Of a DNA stretch of 64,000 nt, positions 26,097-35,752 are shown in pieces. The stretch lies in contig NZ_CP104550.1 in NCBI RefSeq assembly GCF_025397995.1, forward strand, positions 328,001 to 392,000, written 5' to 3'. A program made the position numbers and the translations under genes. Source of the DNA: Methanothermobacter wolfeii (GTDB taxonomy: Archaea > Methanobacteriota > Methanobacteria > Methanobacteriales > Methanothermobacteraceae). Positions within the stretch are counted from its first letter, which is position 1; each line of letters begins with the position of its first letter. The notes below the pieces were generated by a model. The model was not told the DNA's origin, did no database searches, and worked only from the letters and a program-made list of their open reading frames with translations.

Positions 26097-26193
26097 GTTA
26101 GATCCTCCTGCAGAATAACTGAAGAGTTTGTCTGCATCAAAATATTTAACCCTGAAGTATTATAATTTATTCTGATCTCAGGAGGCCCCTTCC

Positions 26194-27042
26194 ATGTACC
26201 TGGAGAAATCCTCAGATATCTATGAATACCTTCATGAAGACGTACAGTTTTTTCTGAAATCCGCTGCAAGGTTTAAAATACTCCTTTCTCTCCTGGAATC
26301 TCCAAGATCCCTTGAGGAGATAAGGAACAGTTCGGGAGTCAGCATGCCTGCAGTCTACAGCAACATCAGGTTACTCCTGGAGGAGGGCCTTGTAAAAAGG
26401 TCTGGCAGTCTTTACAGCCTATCACATGAAGCAACCCTTCAAATACTTTCCGCCCTGAAGTTACTGGATTCTGTGAATGTTATAAGCAGATTTGAGGAGA
26501 TATGGCTTGATCATGACATAAGCGGGATACCTGATGATCTTATTGAGGACATTGACTGGTTAAAGGATGCTGAACTTGTCAGGTCAACCCCCACAGATAT
26601 ATACAGGCCCCAGAGGACATACAGGAAACTTATAATGGGTTCTAATGAAGTTTATGGAGTATCACCCATCTCACAGATGGACCTCATTGATATATACGAG
26701 GGGTTCCTTGAGGGGGGCGTCCCGGTGGAACTGGTTCTAACGGATGAGATAATAAAGAACACGGTTTTAAATGCAAATATCCAGCTTCTTAAAACAGCCA
26801 TCAAACGCCGCAGTCTGAAAATAAGAAGATTTAGGGGGGACCTGAAGGTTGCATTCACGGTAACTGACAGGTTCTTTTCGATGGGCCTATTTGGAAGTGA
26901 TGGCCTTTATGACCAGAACAGGGATATAATGAGCACGGATAGAAGGGCTATTGAATGGGGCTTCAGGCTGTATGAATATTACCGTGAAAGGTCTGAGAAA
27001 CTTGGTGTAGGCAACTTTACAAGGATAATGCTCAATATTTAA
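26194..27042 (+). CDS. FilR1-type transcriptional regulator (first of a tandem pair)
   Basis: 282 residues: an N-terminal winged helix (residues ~20-90, with LEEIRNSSGVSMPAVYSNIRLLLEEGLV) and the FilR1-middle (DUF1724) domain. This architecture is frequent in methanogens; FilR1 of Methanothrix harundinacea controls methanogenesis genes. The family motif FFSMGLFGSDGLYDQNRD appears near residue 230. A second copy follows 50 bases downstream. GGAGG precedes the ATG. Targets are unknown. Confidence 0.85.
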   Translation: MYLEKSSDIYEYLHEDVQFFLKSAARFKILLSLLESPRSLEEIRNSSGVSMPAVYSNIRLLLEEGLVKRSGSLYSLSHEATLQILSALKLLDSVNVISRFEEIWLDHDISGIPDDLIEDIDWLKDAELVRSTPTDIYRPQRTYRKLIMGSNEVYGVSPISQMDLIDIYEGFLEGGVPVELVLTDEIIKNTVLNANIQLLKTAIKRRSLKIRRFRGDLKVAFTVTDRFFSMGLFGSDGLYDQNRDIMSTDRRAIEWGFRLYEYYRERSEKLGVGNFTRIMLNI

Positions 27043-27099
27043 CTATACCTGAGGGTATGGTGGCTTTAAGACATATAATCGTCACAGCGGCAGGTGTGT

Positions 27100-27978
27100 A
27101 TGTTGAGGGATGTTCAGGAATTACTGGGTGAAGTAGGATTCCTGGCAGGTTCCAGGGTCAGGGCAAAGATACTGCTTGAACTTCTAGAGGGCCGGAAGAG
27201 TTCATCAGAACTCAAGGAAAGCATAAGGGCACCGGCATCAACCATAGCACACTCACTATGGGAGCTCGAATCAAAAAATCTTGTTGAGAGGGCATCAGAG
27301 TCATGCGTTCTGACCTCGAAGGGAAGACTCATGGGGACCGTGCTTTTAAGGTTCATAGGTTCCTTTGACTCTATCCGAGTCCACAGGGACTTCTGGAATG
27401 ACCACTCCATTAAATCAATCCCAGATGATCTTTTCATGAATATAAATGTTTTCAGAAGGGCGAAGGTTATTGAGGCCACCCTTGAAGATCTTCACAGACC
27501 CCACGCATCCTATCATGAAATGCTGGACTCCACAGGGCACCTTAAGGCGCTCCTTGCAGTCTGTTTCCCGAGACACATCAGGGCCATAAAAGAACTTTTG
27601 GCCAGAGAAGCATCAGTTGAGGTTATACTGACACCTGAAGCATACAGGGAATTTATCAGGGACTTTGGACTCAGTGAAGTTAAAAATAACATTGAAAGGG
27701 GATCTTTAAGCCTTAGGATTATAAATGGGAAACAGGAACTATCATACATGCTTTCTGATAACTTCTTTTCAATGGGACTCTTCAATGAGACCGTGGCCTA
27801 TGATCCATCAAGGATCATGATAGGCCACGAAAGGGAGATCCTTGACTGGGGCAAACGCCTCTTTAACCACCACAGGGGGATGTCCTCCAGGATCAACGTT
27901 GATGATATTATGGCTGGTGATCTTACAATGGATGAGAAGGAGGGGTTAACAGCCCCTGATGAGGTCCATGAGGGTTGA
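27100..27978 (+). CDS. FilR1-type transcriptional regulator (second copy)
   Basis: About 292 residues, a paralogue of the preceding gene: winged helix (LLELLEGRKSSSELKESIRA) plus FilR1-middle domain with NFFSMGLFNETVAYDPSR. The C-terminus has ~20 acidic extra residues. GTG at 27094 and ATG at 27100 are both possible; AGGTG fits the ATG. Its 3' end overlaps the 3' end of glyS by 33 bases in tail-to-tail orientation. Confidence 0.83.
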   Translation: MLRDVQELLGEVGFLAGSRVRAKILLELLEGRKSSSELKESIRAPASTIAHSLWELESKNLVERASESCVLTSKGRLMGTVLLRFIGSFDSIRVHRDFWNDHSIKSIPDDLFMNINVFRRAKVIEATLEDLHRPHASYHEMLDSTGHLKALLAVCFPRHIRAIKELLAREASVEVILTPEAYREFIRDFGLSEVKNNIERGSLSLRIINGKQELSYMLSDNFFSMGLFNETVAYDPSRIMIGHEREILDWGKRLFNHHRGMSSRINVDDIMAGDLTMDEKEGLTAPDEVHEG

Positions 27979-29646
27979 TTTTAAATCATCAATCCCCACC
28001 CTTATCTGGCTGCAGTCATCACGCCTTCTGAGGGTCACCGTTCCATCCTCAAGGGTCTGATGGTCAACTGTAACTGCAAAGGGGACGCCTATCTCATCTG
28101 AGCGGGCGTACCTTCTCCCGATGGTACCTGATGAATCAAATTCAGCTATAAACCCGTTCTTTCTGAGATCCCTTTTTATCTTCACTGCAACATCCACCAT
28201 CTCATCCCTGTTTACAAGGGGGAGCACAGTCACCTCAACAGGGGCCACGTGTGGAGGCAGCCTGAAGTAGGTTCGATCCTCCTCCTCGACACAGGAGTGT
28301 AAAAGCAGGGTATAGATTATACGGTCAATACCGAAGGATGGTTCTATCACATGGGGGTACACCTTCTCCCCTGTTATGGTTTCCTCAACCTCCTGGAAGG
28401 TCACGTCATCGGGTAATATTTCAAATTCCCTGTCAAGTTCAAGGAGGTATTTACCCTCCTTCATCAGGGCCTCTTCAATCTCTTCAGGGTCCTTTTCAGC
28501 CAGGGCCTCAACTATCCTTGCAGCGTCCTTCCTGAATCTTGGACCCAGCCTGCCCATCTCAGCTTTAACGACACGTTTCCTGATTTTCCGTGGTTCATCA
28601 TATTCTATGAAGACCCTCAGGTCCTCCCCGCTGTGCTCGGCATGAGATTTAAGGTCGTAGTCTGTCCTGTCAGCTATCCCGATGATCTCTATCCATCCGT
28701 AGGCGTCTGTGAGGGCCTCAACATCCCAGCAGTCAATGGCGTAATGGGCCATCTCGGTGGGAAGGTGCTGCCTGAATCTCAGGGCTTCTTCAGGCACCCC
28801 AATGTCCATCAGGAACCTCCTTGCAAGGCAGAGGTGATATGTGAGAACTTCACTTGAGATTATTCCCCTCTCAAGGGCTTCACCAGCCGTTATCTCAAAT
28901 GGTTCCAAGCCCTCCTCCTGGCTGCTTGCAGGGTAGAGCCTCAGGACATCGTCCCTTACAGATTCGAAGTCTGGGTGGGTTTTGTCCTCTGGATGCACAA
29001 ATATCTCTGCTTCTGCCTGTGTAAATTCCCTGAGCCTTATAACGCCCTGTCTTGGAGATATCTCATTACGGTAGGATTTTCCAAGCTGCACAACACCGAA
29101 GGGGAGCCTGTTCCTGAAGAACCTGAGAAGCCTCTTGAAGGGTATGAATATCCCCTGGGCTGTTTCGGGTCTGAGGTAACCTGTCTTCTTTCCCTTGGCA
29201 CCTATAAGTGTCTGAAACATGAGGTTGTAGCTCCAGACATGTGTAAGATGGCCGCCGCATCGGGGGCATCTGATACCCTCAGAGGAGATGATCTCTGTCA
29301 GTTCCTGGTTTTCAAGGCCCTCAACATCACGTCCGGTGGCATCCTCAATTATGTGATCCGCCCTGTAGACATCCATACATTCCTTGCACTGCGTCATGGG
29401 GTCATTGAAGTGATCGACGTGTCCTGATGCCTTCAGGGCCTCCTCAGGCATTATGGTGGGTGACTCTATCTCATAGAAGCCCTCCCTTACAACGTAGTAT
29501 TCACGCCACCTGCTCATTATCTTGTTTTTGAGGGTGGCTCCAAGGGGGCCGTAATCAACAAAACCTGCAACTCCTGAATAGATCTCAAATGAAGACCATA
29601 AAAATCCTCTTTTCCTTGCAATCGTCATCGTTTTTTCATGATTCAG
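27946..29646 (-). CDS. glyS: Glycyl-tRNA synthetase
   Basis: A class II alpha2-type GlyRS of about 566 residues, near the archaeal norm. Motifs: RRGFLWSSFEIYSGVAGFVDYGP-like start, a zinc-binding CxxC set (CKECMD, CPRCGG), motif 2 in RLREFTQAEAEIF, motif 3 in EPSFGIDRI, and a C-terminal anticodon domain. Start is odd: GGAGGG at 29653-29658 lies seven bases before CTG at 29644-29646, giving (M)NHEKTMTIARKRGF, the normal family start. ATG codons at 29670 and 29712 are upstream of this site, lack their own, and the longer one would overlap dcd. Confidence 0.93.
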   Translation of the reverse strand: MNHEKTMTIARKRGFLWSSFEIYSGVAGFVDYGPLGATLKNKIMSRWREYYVVREGFYEIESPTIMPEEALKASGHVDHFNDPMTQCKECMDVYRADHIIEDATGRDVEGLENQELTEIISSEGIRCPRCGGHLTHVWSYNLMFQTLIGAKGKKTGYLRPETAQGIFIPFKRLLRFFRNRLPFGVVQLGKSYRNEISPRQGVIRLREFTQAEAEIFVHPEDKTHPDFESVRDDVLRLYPASSQEEGLEPFEITAGEALERGIISSEVLTYHLCLARRFLMDIGVPEEALRFRQHLPTEMAHYAIDCWDVEALTDAYGWIEIIGIADRTDYDLKSHAEHSGEDLRVFIEYDEPRKIRKRVVKAEMGRLGPRFRKDAARIVEALAEKDPEEIEEALMKEGKYLLELDREFEILPDDVTFQEVEETITGEKVYPHVIEPSFGIDRIIYTLLLHSCVEEEDRTYFRLPPHVAPVEVTVLPLVNRDEMVDVAVKIKRDLRKNGFIAEFDSSGTIGRRYARSDEIGVPFAVTVDHQTLEDGTVTLRRRDDCSQIRVGIDDLKSTLMDLIRGC

Positions 29647-29680
29647 TGTGATCCCTCCTGTATTTTCCATTAAATCCGTA

Positions 29681-30274
29681 TCAGAGTCTTGAATTCCTGA
29701 TTTCATAGTCATCCTTTATCCGGCTTGTCTCAGGCCTTGTCTGCCCCACGTATTTACTGTCACGGGCAGGATGACCGTAGGGTTTCTCTGAGGGTGATGT
29801 CATGGTTTCAAAGACGATCTGACACACCCTCTGCATCGGATAGAGGGCCACAGGCATCTTCCCTATATTTGATATTTCAAGGGTTATCCGTCCATGGAAA
29901 CCAGGGTCAATGTAGCCTGCGGTCACATGCATGGTTATGCCCAGCCTCCCGATGGATGAGCGTCCCTCCACCCGTGCAACAAGGTTATCGGGAAGACCGA
30001 TATACTCATGGGTGGTTGCAAGGGCGAACTCCCCTGGATGTATTATGAAGGGACCCTCATCCACATGGAAGGACTCCATGTATGAATCAATATCAGAGGG
30101 GTCCTTGGGGTCGATGCAGGGCTTCCTTATCACCCTGAAACCCCTGAACTCGTTCCCTATTCTAAGGTCAACTGATGAAGGCTGTATCTGTCTTTCAGGA
30201 TCATCGAGGGGGTCTATTGTGATAAGTCCCTCCTCAAGGTATCTTTTTATATCCCTGTCACTGAGTATGGCCAT
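29681..30274 (-). CDS. dcd: dCTP deaminase
   Basis: 197 residues. The core family motif RVEGRSSIGRLGITMH is at about residues 108-123, followed by AGYIDPGFHGRITLE, where Glu is catalytic. It deaminates dCTP to dUTP, or directly to dUMP in bifunctional archaeal forms; the latter cannot be decided here. AAGGAGAGG precedes the ATG, which shares its A with the stop of the DUF1512 gene. It precedes glyS in one operon. Confidence 0.93.
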   Translation of the reverse strand: MAILSDRDIKRYLEEGLITIDPLDDPERQIQPSSVDLRIGNEFRGFRVIRKPCIDPKDPSDIDSYMESFHVDEGPFIIHPGEFALATTHEYIGLPDNLVARVEGRSSIGRLGITMHVTAGYIDPGFHGRITLEISNIGKMPVALYPMQRVCQIVFETMTSPSEKPYGHPARDSKYVGQTRPETSRIKDDYEIRNSRL

Positions 30275-31362
30275 TAATTCCTCTCCTTATCCTTCTTTAT
30301 CTTCAATTTCAGGGGGTCTTCCACAGCATTGGGTATCCCGCTGCTGTTACCCACACCTATTAAGAGTACGGAACCAGCATCTGATTCATCCATGATCCTT
30401 TTTATGGTTTCAAGGGCCGCTGAACATGCTTCAAGTATCCTGCCGGTCATCTGTCCAAGGGCCTCCTCAGGACCCATCTTTATTATGACAGCAGTGACAT
30501 CCGATGAAAGGGTCATGTTTTCGATGAACCATTTTTCAACACCGCTTCCTCCAATGGCAACACCAACACCCTCTGCAACGGTCCCTGTCTCCTCTCCTTC
30601 AAGTTTTGCTGCCGCATCAACCATTATTATCCTGTCAAATTCCCTCTCATCAAGTATCTCCTCAAGGGCCCTGACAATTTTCCCAAGGCGTGGTCCGGGT
30701 CCGCGGGGCCTCAGGATGCTCAGATCCTTCCCATGGTAGCTTTTCCGCACATGTACCATGTCATGGATGTATTCACGTTCATCCCCCTCATCTATTAGCA
30801 TACCCGCGGTAAGGGGGCCGGCACCGTCACCGATGGGTAAACAGGATGAGATGGCCCTTAAACCATCCATGTAGGCCCTTGCAGTTCTCATTATCAGTGC
30901 AAGGTTCATCTGGAGTGCAAGGAGCATCTGGAGGTTACCGGTTTTTCTTGCGGTTTCAAGGCTGTGATTAAGGAACTTAAGGATACCCCTAAGGCCGGTG
31001 CCTATCTTCAGGCACATGACTATCCTTGCCCTCAGTTCAGGGTCAGCTCCAGGGGCCAGTTTCCCGGCCATCTTCTCAAGGCGTTCATCACCCATCTCCA
31101 GTAGTCTGCGGAATTTCTCAGCAACACCATGGGGGTCAACGTCTGCCGGGGGCACGATGAAGAATTCAAGGCAGCCTTCAAGGAGTTCCCTCTCCTTAAC
31201 CTGGCTGAGCTCAAGGATCAGCTCCTCAGCGTCCCCCACCATACCGGTAAGTTCGGCTATGGCGCCCTCAATGGATGCATAGATCCGCATCCTCATGATG
31301 ATGGGCAGGAATATTATGAGGATGATGAAGATGAGCACACCGGCAATATCAATAATCCTCAA
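30274..31362 (-). CDS. DUF1512-family membrane-anchored protein
   Basis: 362 residues: one N-terminal hydrophobic anchor (residues ~5-27), a helical domain, and a C-terminal alpha/beta domain with Gly-rich turns (GVGVAIGGSGVEKW, LLIGVGNSSGIPNA). DUF1512 is an archaeal family without known function. The TTG start at 31362 has only a weak binding site. It is the first gene of the DUF1512 - dcd - glyS operon. Confidence 0.75.
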   Translation of the reverse strand: MRIIDIAGVLIFIILIIFLPIIMRMRIYASIEGAIAELTGMVGDAEELILELSQVKERELLEGCLEFFIVPPADVDPHGVAEKFRRLLEMGDERLEKMAGKLAPGADPELRARIVMCLKIGTGLRGILKFLNHSLETARKTGNLQMLLALQMNLALIMRTARAYMDGLRAISSCLPIGDGAGPLTAGMLIDEGDEREYIHDMVHVRKSYHGKDLSILRPRGPGPRLGKIVRALEEILDEREFDRIIMVDAAAKLEGEETGTVAEGVGVAIGGSGVEKWFIENMTLSSDVTAVIIKMGPEEALGQMTGRILEACSAALETIKRIMDESDAGSVLLIGVGNSSGIPNAVEDPLKLKIKKDKERN

Positions 31363-31393
31363 CCCGTAAACCAGATAGAACCCTCCCTAAACT

Positions 31394-32119
31394 TTAAACA
31401 TCCTTCAGATGGTTTTTGATCCTCCTGAGAACACCCTTAAGTGTGTGGGCCTCCCTGGCAGTTATGAATGCCCTTCCAAGGATGTTCCTGAAGACCCTTG
31501 CTGCAACACGCCTCTTGTGCTCCGGCATATCAACAAGTGATAGAACATTATCCATTTCATCTATAAGGAGGTTCTTTTCCAGTCCCGACGCTTCTTCAAG
31601 ACCCTCGCAGGGGAATTCCCTCCCACGAAAGATTTCATAGAATATTATGGCTGCGGCATGGGTTATATTCATTATAGGGTACTCCCTGGATGTTGGGATG
31701 CTCACAACCACGTCACAGAGGTCAATCTCATTGTTTGAAAGCCCGTCACCCTCCCGTCCGAAGAGTATTGCGGTGGATGCAGAGGGATTCAGGGACTCTG
31801 AAAGCTGGGATGGTCTTAGCGGGATCCTTTCAACGTTGTAGCTTCCACCAGGAACACCGGTTGTCCCCACAAGGAAGTCAGGATTCAGGGCTTTCAGCAT
31901 CTCCTTGAGGGAGGGGTATACCTCAGCGTTATCAACGATGCTCCTGGCGTGCATGGCATGATAGTAGGCCTCATCCTCCAGTCTGCAAGGGTTTATTAGT
32001 ATGAGCCTCTCCATCCCGAAGTTCTTCATGGTCCTTGCAAGGAAACCGATGTTCCCGGGGGTTTCCGGTTCAACGAAGACAACCATGATGTTTTCACAGA
32101 GCATCCCATATTTATCCAT
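31394..32119 (-). CDS. trmJ: TrmJ-type tRNA 2'-O-methyltransferase (SpoU superfamily)
   Basis: About 241 residues. The SPOUT trefoil-knot motifs are VVFVEPETPGNIGFLARTMKNF at the N-terminus and LFGREGDGLSNNEIDLCD, then the knot with PIMNITHAAAI. The C-terminal ~70 residues are helical as in TrmJ. The enzyme methylates ribose of nucleotide 32 in tRNA. ATG at 32119 follows GGTGAT and is preferred to GTG 32128. It starts 13 bases after the tfrB stop. Confidence 0.85.
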   Translation of the reverse strand: MDKYGMLCENIMVVFVEPETPGNIGFLARTMKNFGMERLILINPCRLEDEAYYHAMHARSIVDNAEVYPSLKEMLKALNPDFLVGTTGVPGGSYNVERIPLRPSQLSESLNPSASTAILFGREGDGLSNNEIDLCDVVVSIPTSREYPIMNITHAAAIIFYEIFRGREFPCEGLEEASGLEKNLLIDEMDNVLSLVDMPEHKRRVAARVFRNILGRAFITAREAHTLKGVLRRIKNHLKDV

Positions 32120-32132
32120 GGATATCACCGGT

Positions 32133-33614
32133 TCAGTCCTCGGAGAAGGCCATATCCAGGAGTTCCAGGATGTTCATAACCTTAACATCCCCGAAACCCT
32201 CCCTTTCAAGGGATTCCCTTATATGAAGCTGGCAGAAGGGGCATATTGTTATCACAGCATCCACATCCAGTTCCCCTATCATACGGGCCTTCTTCTTACC
32301 AAGGGCTCCGGCCAGCTCTGGTTTCCCGGATTTGACACCACCACCGGATCCACAGCACTGGTCGGGTTTCTCCATCTCAACAAATTCCAGGCCCGGTATC
32401 TTCCCCAGTATCTCCCGGGGTTCAATCCTCACACCCTGGCCACGGGCAAGGTGACAGGGGTCATGGTAGGTTACCCTCATCTTAACTGGCTTCATCATGG
32501 TGCTGTCGAGCTTATCTGCCAGAAATTCACTTATATCAAGTACATTGAGTTCAACCCCGTACCGGGGGTAATCCTTTTTCAGGGTGGCCCCGCAGCCGGC
32601 GCAGACGGTTATTATGGTGTCATATTTTTCAAGGACTGCCCTGTTCCTTTCCACAAGGTCCTTAACAATGTCGAGCTGCCCGGTCCTTATCATGGGGGAT
32701 CCGCAGCATACCTGGCCCTCAGGGACATCCACATCGAACCCCTCCTCCTCCAGGACCCTGAGAAGTGCGTATCCAACCTCTGGCATCCTGTAATCCACAA
32801 GGCATCCTGTGAAGAACCCTATACTGGCCCCTGGCTTTGCCTTCACTGATTCAATGAAACCCTCCCTTAATTTCTCAACTGACCTTCCGGTCCCTGAGAT
32901 TAACTCTTTAACCTTCCTGTGGGCTTCAAGGGGACCCACACCCTCCCTGCAGGCGAGTGCCCTCAATTTCTCAATGGCATCCCCTGGAACATTGAGCTCC
33001 TTTGGACAGACCTCTGCACAAGTCCCGCATGTTGTGCAGCAGTAGAGGCCCTCCCTGAAGCCCTCAAGGGCCCTGTCTGACTCATCACGGGGGTCAAAGG
33101 CGAATTTGGAGAGGTACCTCATGAAGTAGGGACCCGCGTACTCCGTGCTCTCCTTTATAACCGGACATGAACTTATACAGGAGAAACACTCTATACAGCC
33201 CCTCAGTTTTTTTGAATCAAGGTAATCATCTGGTTTAATCTTCTGGATGCCCTCGGATGATGATTCGAGGTAAAGGCGCATCGAACGCGCCTTGTTTTCT
33301 ATTTCGCTCCTGTCAACCATGAGGTCCCGTATAACCGGGAGGTCAACCGGTTCAATGACTGCACCGTCCTCCACCTCAGCCTTACAGGCAAGGACAACCC
33401 TCCCGTTCATCTTAACGGCGCATGAACCGCACTGCCCTGCCCTGCATGAACTCCTGAATGCGATGTTGGCCCTGTACTTCTCATTTATCATGTTCAGAGC
33501 GTCAAGGACCTTCATACCCTTCCTGTGGGGTATGGTGTACTCTTCAAGGTGTGGTTTCTCATCTACACCTGGTTCAAATCTTAAAACCCTGACCTTTATC
33601 ATTTCCATCTCCAT
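32133..33614 (-). CDS. tfrB: Thiol:fumarate reductase iron-sulfur subunit TfrB
   Basis: 493 residues in three parts: a 2Fe-2S ferredoxin domain (SSCRAGQCGSCAVKMNG), two 4Fe-4S motifs (CIECFSCISSCP and CCTTCGTCAEVCP), and two CCG domains (CCGSPMIRTG, CCGSGGGVKSG) like those of HdrB. TfrAB oxidises CoM-SH and CoB-SH to the heterodisulfide while reducing fumarate to succinate in the cytoplasm of Methanobacteriales, making succinate for biosynthesis. The flavoprotein subunit tfrA is not in this window. ATG at 33602 (MIKVRVLRFEPG, after GGAGATG) may be the true start. Confidence 0.95.
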   Translation of the reverse strand: MEMEMIKVRVLRFEPGVDEKPHLEEYTIPHRKGMKVLDALNMINEKYRANIAFRSSCRAGQCGSCAVKMNGRVVLACKAEVEDGAVIEPVDLPVIRDLMVDRSEIENKARSMRLYLESSSEGIQKIKPDDYLDSKKLRGCIECFSCISSCPVIKESTEYAGPYFMRYLSKFAFDPRDESDRALEGFREGLYCCTTCGTCAEVCPKELNVPGDAIEKLRALACREGVGPLEAHRKVKELISGTGRSVEKLREGFIESVKAKPGASIGFFTGCLVDYRMPEVGYALLRVLEEEGFDVDVPEGQVCCGSPMIRTGQLDIVKDLVERNRAVLEKYDTIITVCAGCGATLKKDYPRYGVELNVLDISEFLADKLDSTMMKPVKMRVTYHDPCHLARGQGVRIEPREILGKIPGLEFVEMEKPDQCCGSGGGVKSGKPELAGALGKKKARMIGELDVDAVITICPFCQLHIRESLEREGFGDVKVMNILELLDMAFSED

Positions 33615-33693
33615 GCTGATTCATATGAAAAACTTAGAAGGAACTAAATTCTTATTGTCCACAGTATATATTAAGGTTTGTGATGGTTCTTGC

Positions 33694-33708
33694 AAAATAT
33701 ATTTTATA
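33694..33708 (+). promoter_or_regulatory. TATA-like element of iorAB
   Basis: AAAATATATTTTATA lies about 190 bases before the iorA ATG. Transcription would start near 33730, leaving a leader of about 165 bases that contains the folded element described next. Confidence 0.5.
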
Positions 33709-33746
33709 GAATCCATGCAAAGTATCTTAAGGCCTTAGGTCTGTAG

Positions 33747-33828
33747 ATTGGAGGCGAATTAGTGGGTTAAGGTCCGCCCAGTAGATTCACATTACACAGC
33801 AGATAAAAGTGTGGGAGTATCCTCCAAT
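33747..33828 (+). promoter_or_regulatory. Candidate structured leader of iorAB
   Basis: A perfect 8-base outer stem (ATTGGAGG 33747-33754 with CCTCCAAT 33821-33828) encloses two small hairpins: TGGG/CCCA at 33763-33780 and CACATT/AGTGTG at 33788-33813. This makes a three-way junction in the expected 5' leader. A further AAATTC-TCT-GAATTT hairpin follows. I do not recognise a known riboswitch; the fold is by eye. Confidence 0.4.
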
Positions 33829-33894
33829 GAAGGGAAATTCTCTGAATTTTCACATAATCAGCAGGACAATACGATGAATTAAAGGTGATTTATC

Positions 33895-35751
33895 ATGGAA
33901 TTAGAGGATATTGTAGATGCCCGGAAGGGCGATAGAATGTTCCTCCTTGGCAATGAGGCTGCCGTGAGGGCTGCGGTAGAGTCAGGTGTGGGTGTTGCAA
34001 GCACCTACCCTGGCACACCGTCATCTGAAATAGGTAACGTTTTATCAGAAATTGCAAGGGATGCAGGGATATACTTTGAATTCTCCATCAATGAAAAGGT
34101 TGCACTGGAGGTGGCGGCTGCTGCTGCAGCTTCCGGTGTTAGATCATTCACCTTCATGAAGCATGTGGGACTCAATGTGGCATCAGACTCATTTATGAGC
34201 GCAGCCTATACGGGTGTCAGGGCAGGTATGGTTGTCCTCTCTGCGGATGACCCCTCAATGTTTTCATCCCAGAATGAGCAGGATAACAGACACTACGCAA
34301 GACTTGCAGGGGTCCCCCTTCTTGAACCCTCCAGCCCCCAGGAGGTGCTTGATTACATGAACTTCGCCTTTGAACTCTCGGAGGAGTACGGGGTACCGGT
34401 CCTTTTAAGAACCACCACAAGGGTGTCCCATATGAGGGGCGTTGTGGAGGTTGGTGAAAGGCGGATGAAACCTCAGAAGGGATTCTTCAGAAAGGACCCT
34501 TCACGTTTCGTGCCCGTACCTGCAACAGCAAGGGTTATGCACAGGAAACTCATTGAGAAGATGAAGGCCCTGGAAGATACTGTTAACGACTCAGATCTTA
34601 ACATGGTGTTCAATGGGGAAAGCAGTTCAGGGTTCGGTATAATAGCATCAGGGGGAGCCTTTAACTATGCATATGATGCGGCTGAGAGCCTGGGCATGAA
34701 GGTACCCATACTCAAACTTGGATTCACCTACCCATTCCCTTCAGGGAAGGTCTCCGAGTTCATCTCAGGACGGGACCATGTCCTCGTTGTGGAGGAGGTT
34801 GACCCTGTCATGGAGAAGGAGGTGCTTGCGGTTGCCGGTTCTGAGGGCCTGGATGTGGATGTCCATGGAAAACTTGACGGCACACTTCCTGAGATATACG
34901 AGTACAACGAGGACATACTCCGCCGGGCCATAGGAGGCTTCACAGGCATTAAGGTCCATGAGAAGACCTTTGAGGCACCTCAGATACCTGAAAGGCCCCC
35001 TGCACTCTGCCCGGGGTGTCCCCACAGGGCGGTATATTATGCTGTCAGAAGGGCCGCCGGTGAGCTTGGCATGGGTCCCGATGAACTCATCTTTCCCACA
35101 GATATAGGGTGCTACACCCTGGGGATAGAGCCCCCATACTCTGCAGCGGACTACCTACTAAGCATGGGGTCAAGCATAGGGACCGCCTGCGGATTTTCAG
35201 CCGCAACATCCCAGAGGATAATCTTATTTATCGGGGACTCAACATTCTTCCATGCGGGTATCCCTCCTCTCATAAACGCGGTCCACAATAAGGGGAGATT
35301 CGTGGTGGTCATCCTTGATAACAGGACAACTGCAATGACAGGGGGCCAGCCACACCCTGGACTGCCCGTTGATGGGATGGGTGATGAGGCGCCGGAGATA
35401 TCCATAGATGACATTGTAAGGGCTTCGGGGGTTGAATTCGTGGAAACGGTAAACCCCATGAACCTCAAGAGATCGGTGGAGACAATTAAAGGGGCGCTTG
35501 AACATGAATCAGTTGCCGTGGTGATATCAAAGTATCCATGCATGCTCTCCAGGGGAGCTGTGCGCGGAAGGCCAATGAAGGTCCATGAGGAGAGGTGTGA
35601 CCTCTGCATGGACTGCCTCAGGGAACTGGCATGCCCCGCCATTGTCAGCCGGGATGGAAGGGTGTTTATAGATCCCCTCTACTGCCGTGGCTGCAGTGTC
35701 TGCCTCCAGATATGCAAGAGGGGAGCCATAAGACCATCAGGGAGGGATTAG
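33895..35751 (+). CDS. iorA: Indolepyruvate ferredoxin oxidoreductase, alpha subunit
   Basis: 618 residues. The N-terminal pyruvate-oxidoreductase-like domain starts with [13 protein letters not shown]; the thiamine diphosphate domain has [19 protein letters not shown] and GDSTFFHAG; the C-terminus has two 4Fe-4S motifs ([26 protein letters not shown]). With IorB it converts aryl pyruvates and CoA to aryl-acetyl-CoA and reduced ferredoxin; in methanogens it may run backwards to make aromatic 2-oxoacids from arylacetates. AAAGGTGATT precedes the ATG. iorB follows after one base. Confidence 0.95.
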   Translation: MELEDIVDARKGDRMFLLGNEAAVRAAVESGVGVASTYPGTPSSEIGNVLSEIARDAGIYFEFSINEKVALEVAAAAAASGVRSFTFMKHVGLNVASDSFMSAAYTGVRAGMVVLSADDPSMFSSQNEQDNRHYARLAGVPLLEPSSPQEVLDYMNFAFELSEEYGVPVLLRTTTRVSHMRGVVEVGERRMKPQKGFFRKDPSRFVPVPATARVMHRKLIEKMKALEDTVNDSDLNMVFNGESSSGFGIIASGGAFNYAYDAAESLGMKVPILKLGFTYPFPSGKVSEFISGRDHVLVVEEVDPVMEKEVLAVAGSEGLDVDVHGKLDGTLPEIYEYNEDILRRAIGGFTGIKVHEKTFEAPQIPERPPALCPGCPHRAVYYAVRRAAGELGMGPDELIFPTDIGCYTLGIEPPYSAADYLLSMGSSIGTACGFSAATSQRIILFIGDSTFFHAGIPPLINAVHNKGRFVVVILDNRTTAMTGGQPHPGLPVDGMGDEAPEISIDDIVRASGVEFVETVNPMNLKRSVETIKGALEHESVAVVISKYPCMLSRGAVRGRPMKVHEERCDLCMDCLRELACPAIVSRDGRVFIDPLYCRGCSVCLQICKRGAIRPSGRD

Positions 35752-35752
35752 A

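Noticed and set aside
28338-29427. Long open frames opposite glyS
   Set aside because: They are antisense shadows of a well-supported gene and have no binding sites or family features.
33747-33828. H/ACA or C/D box guide RNA in the iorA leader
   Set aside because: No ACA after the stem and no RUGAUGA/CUGA boxes in the right places.
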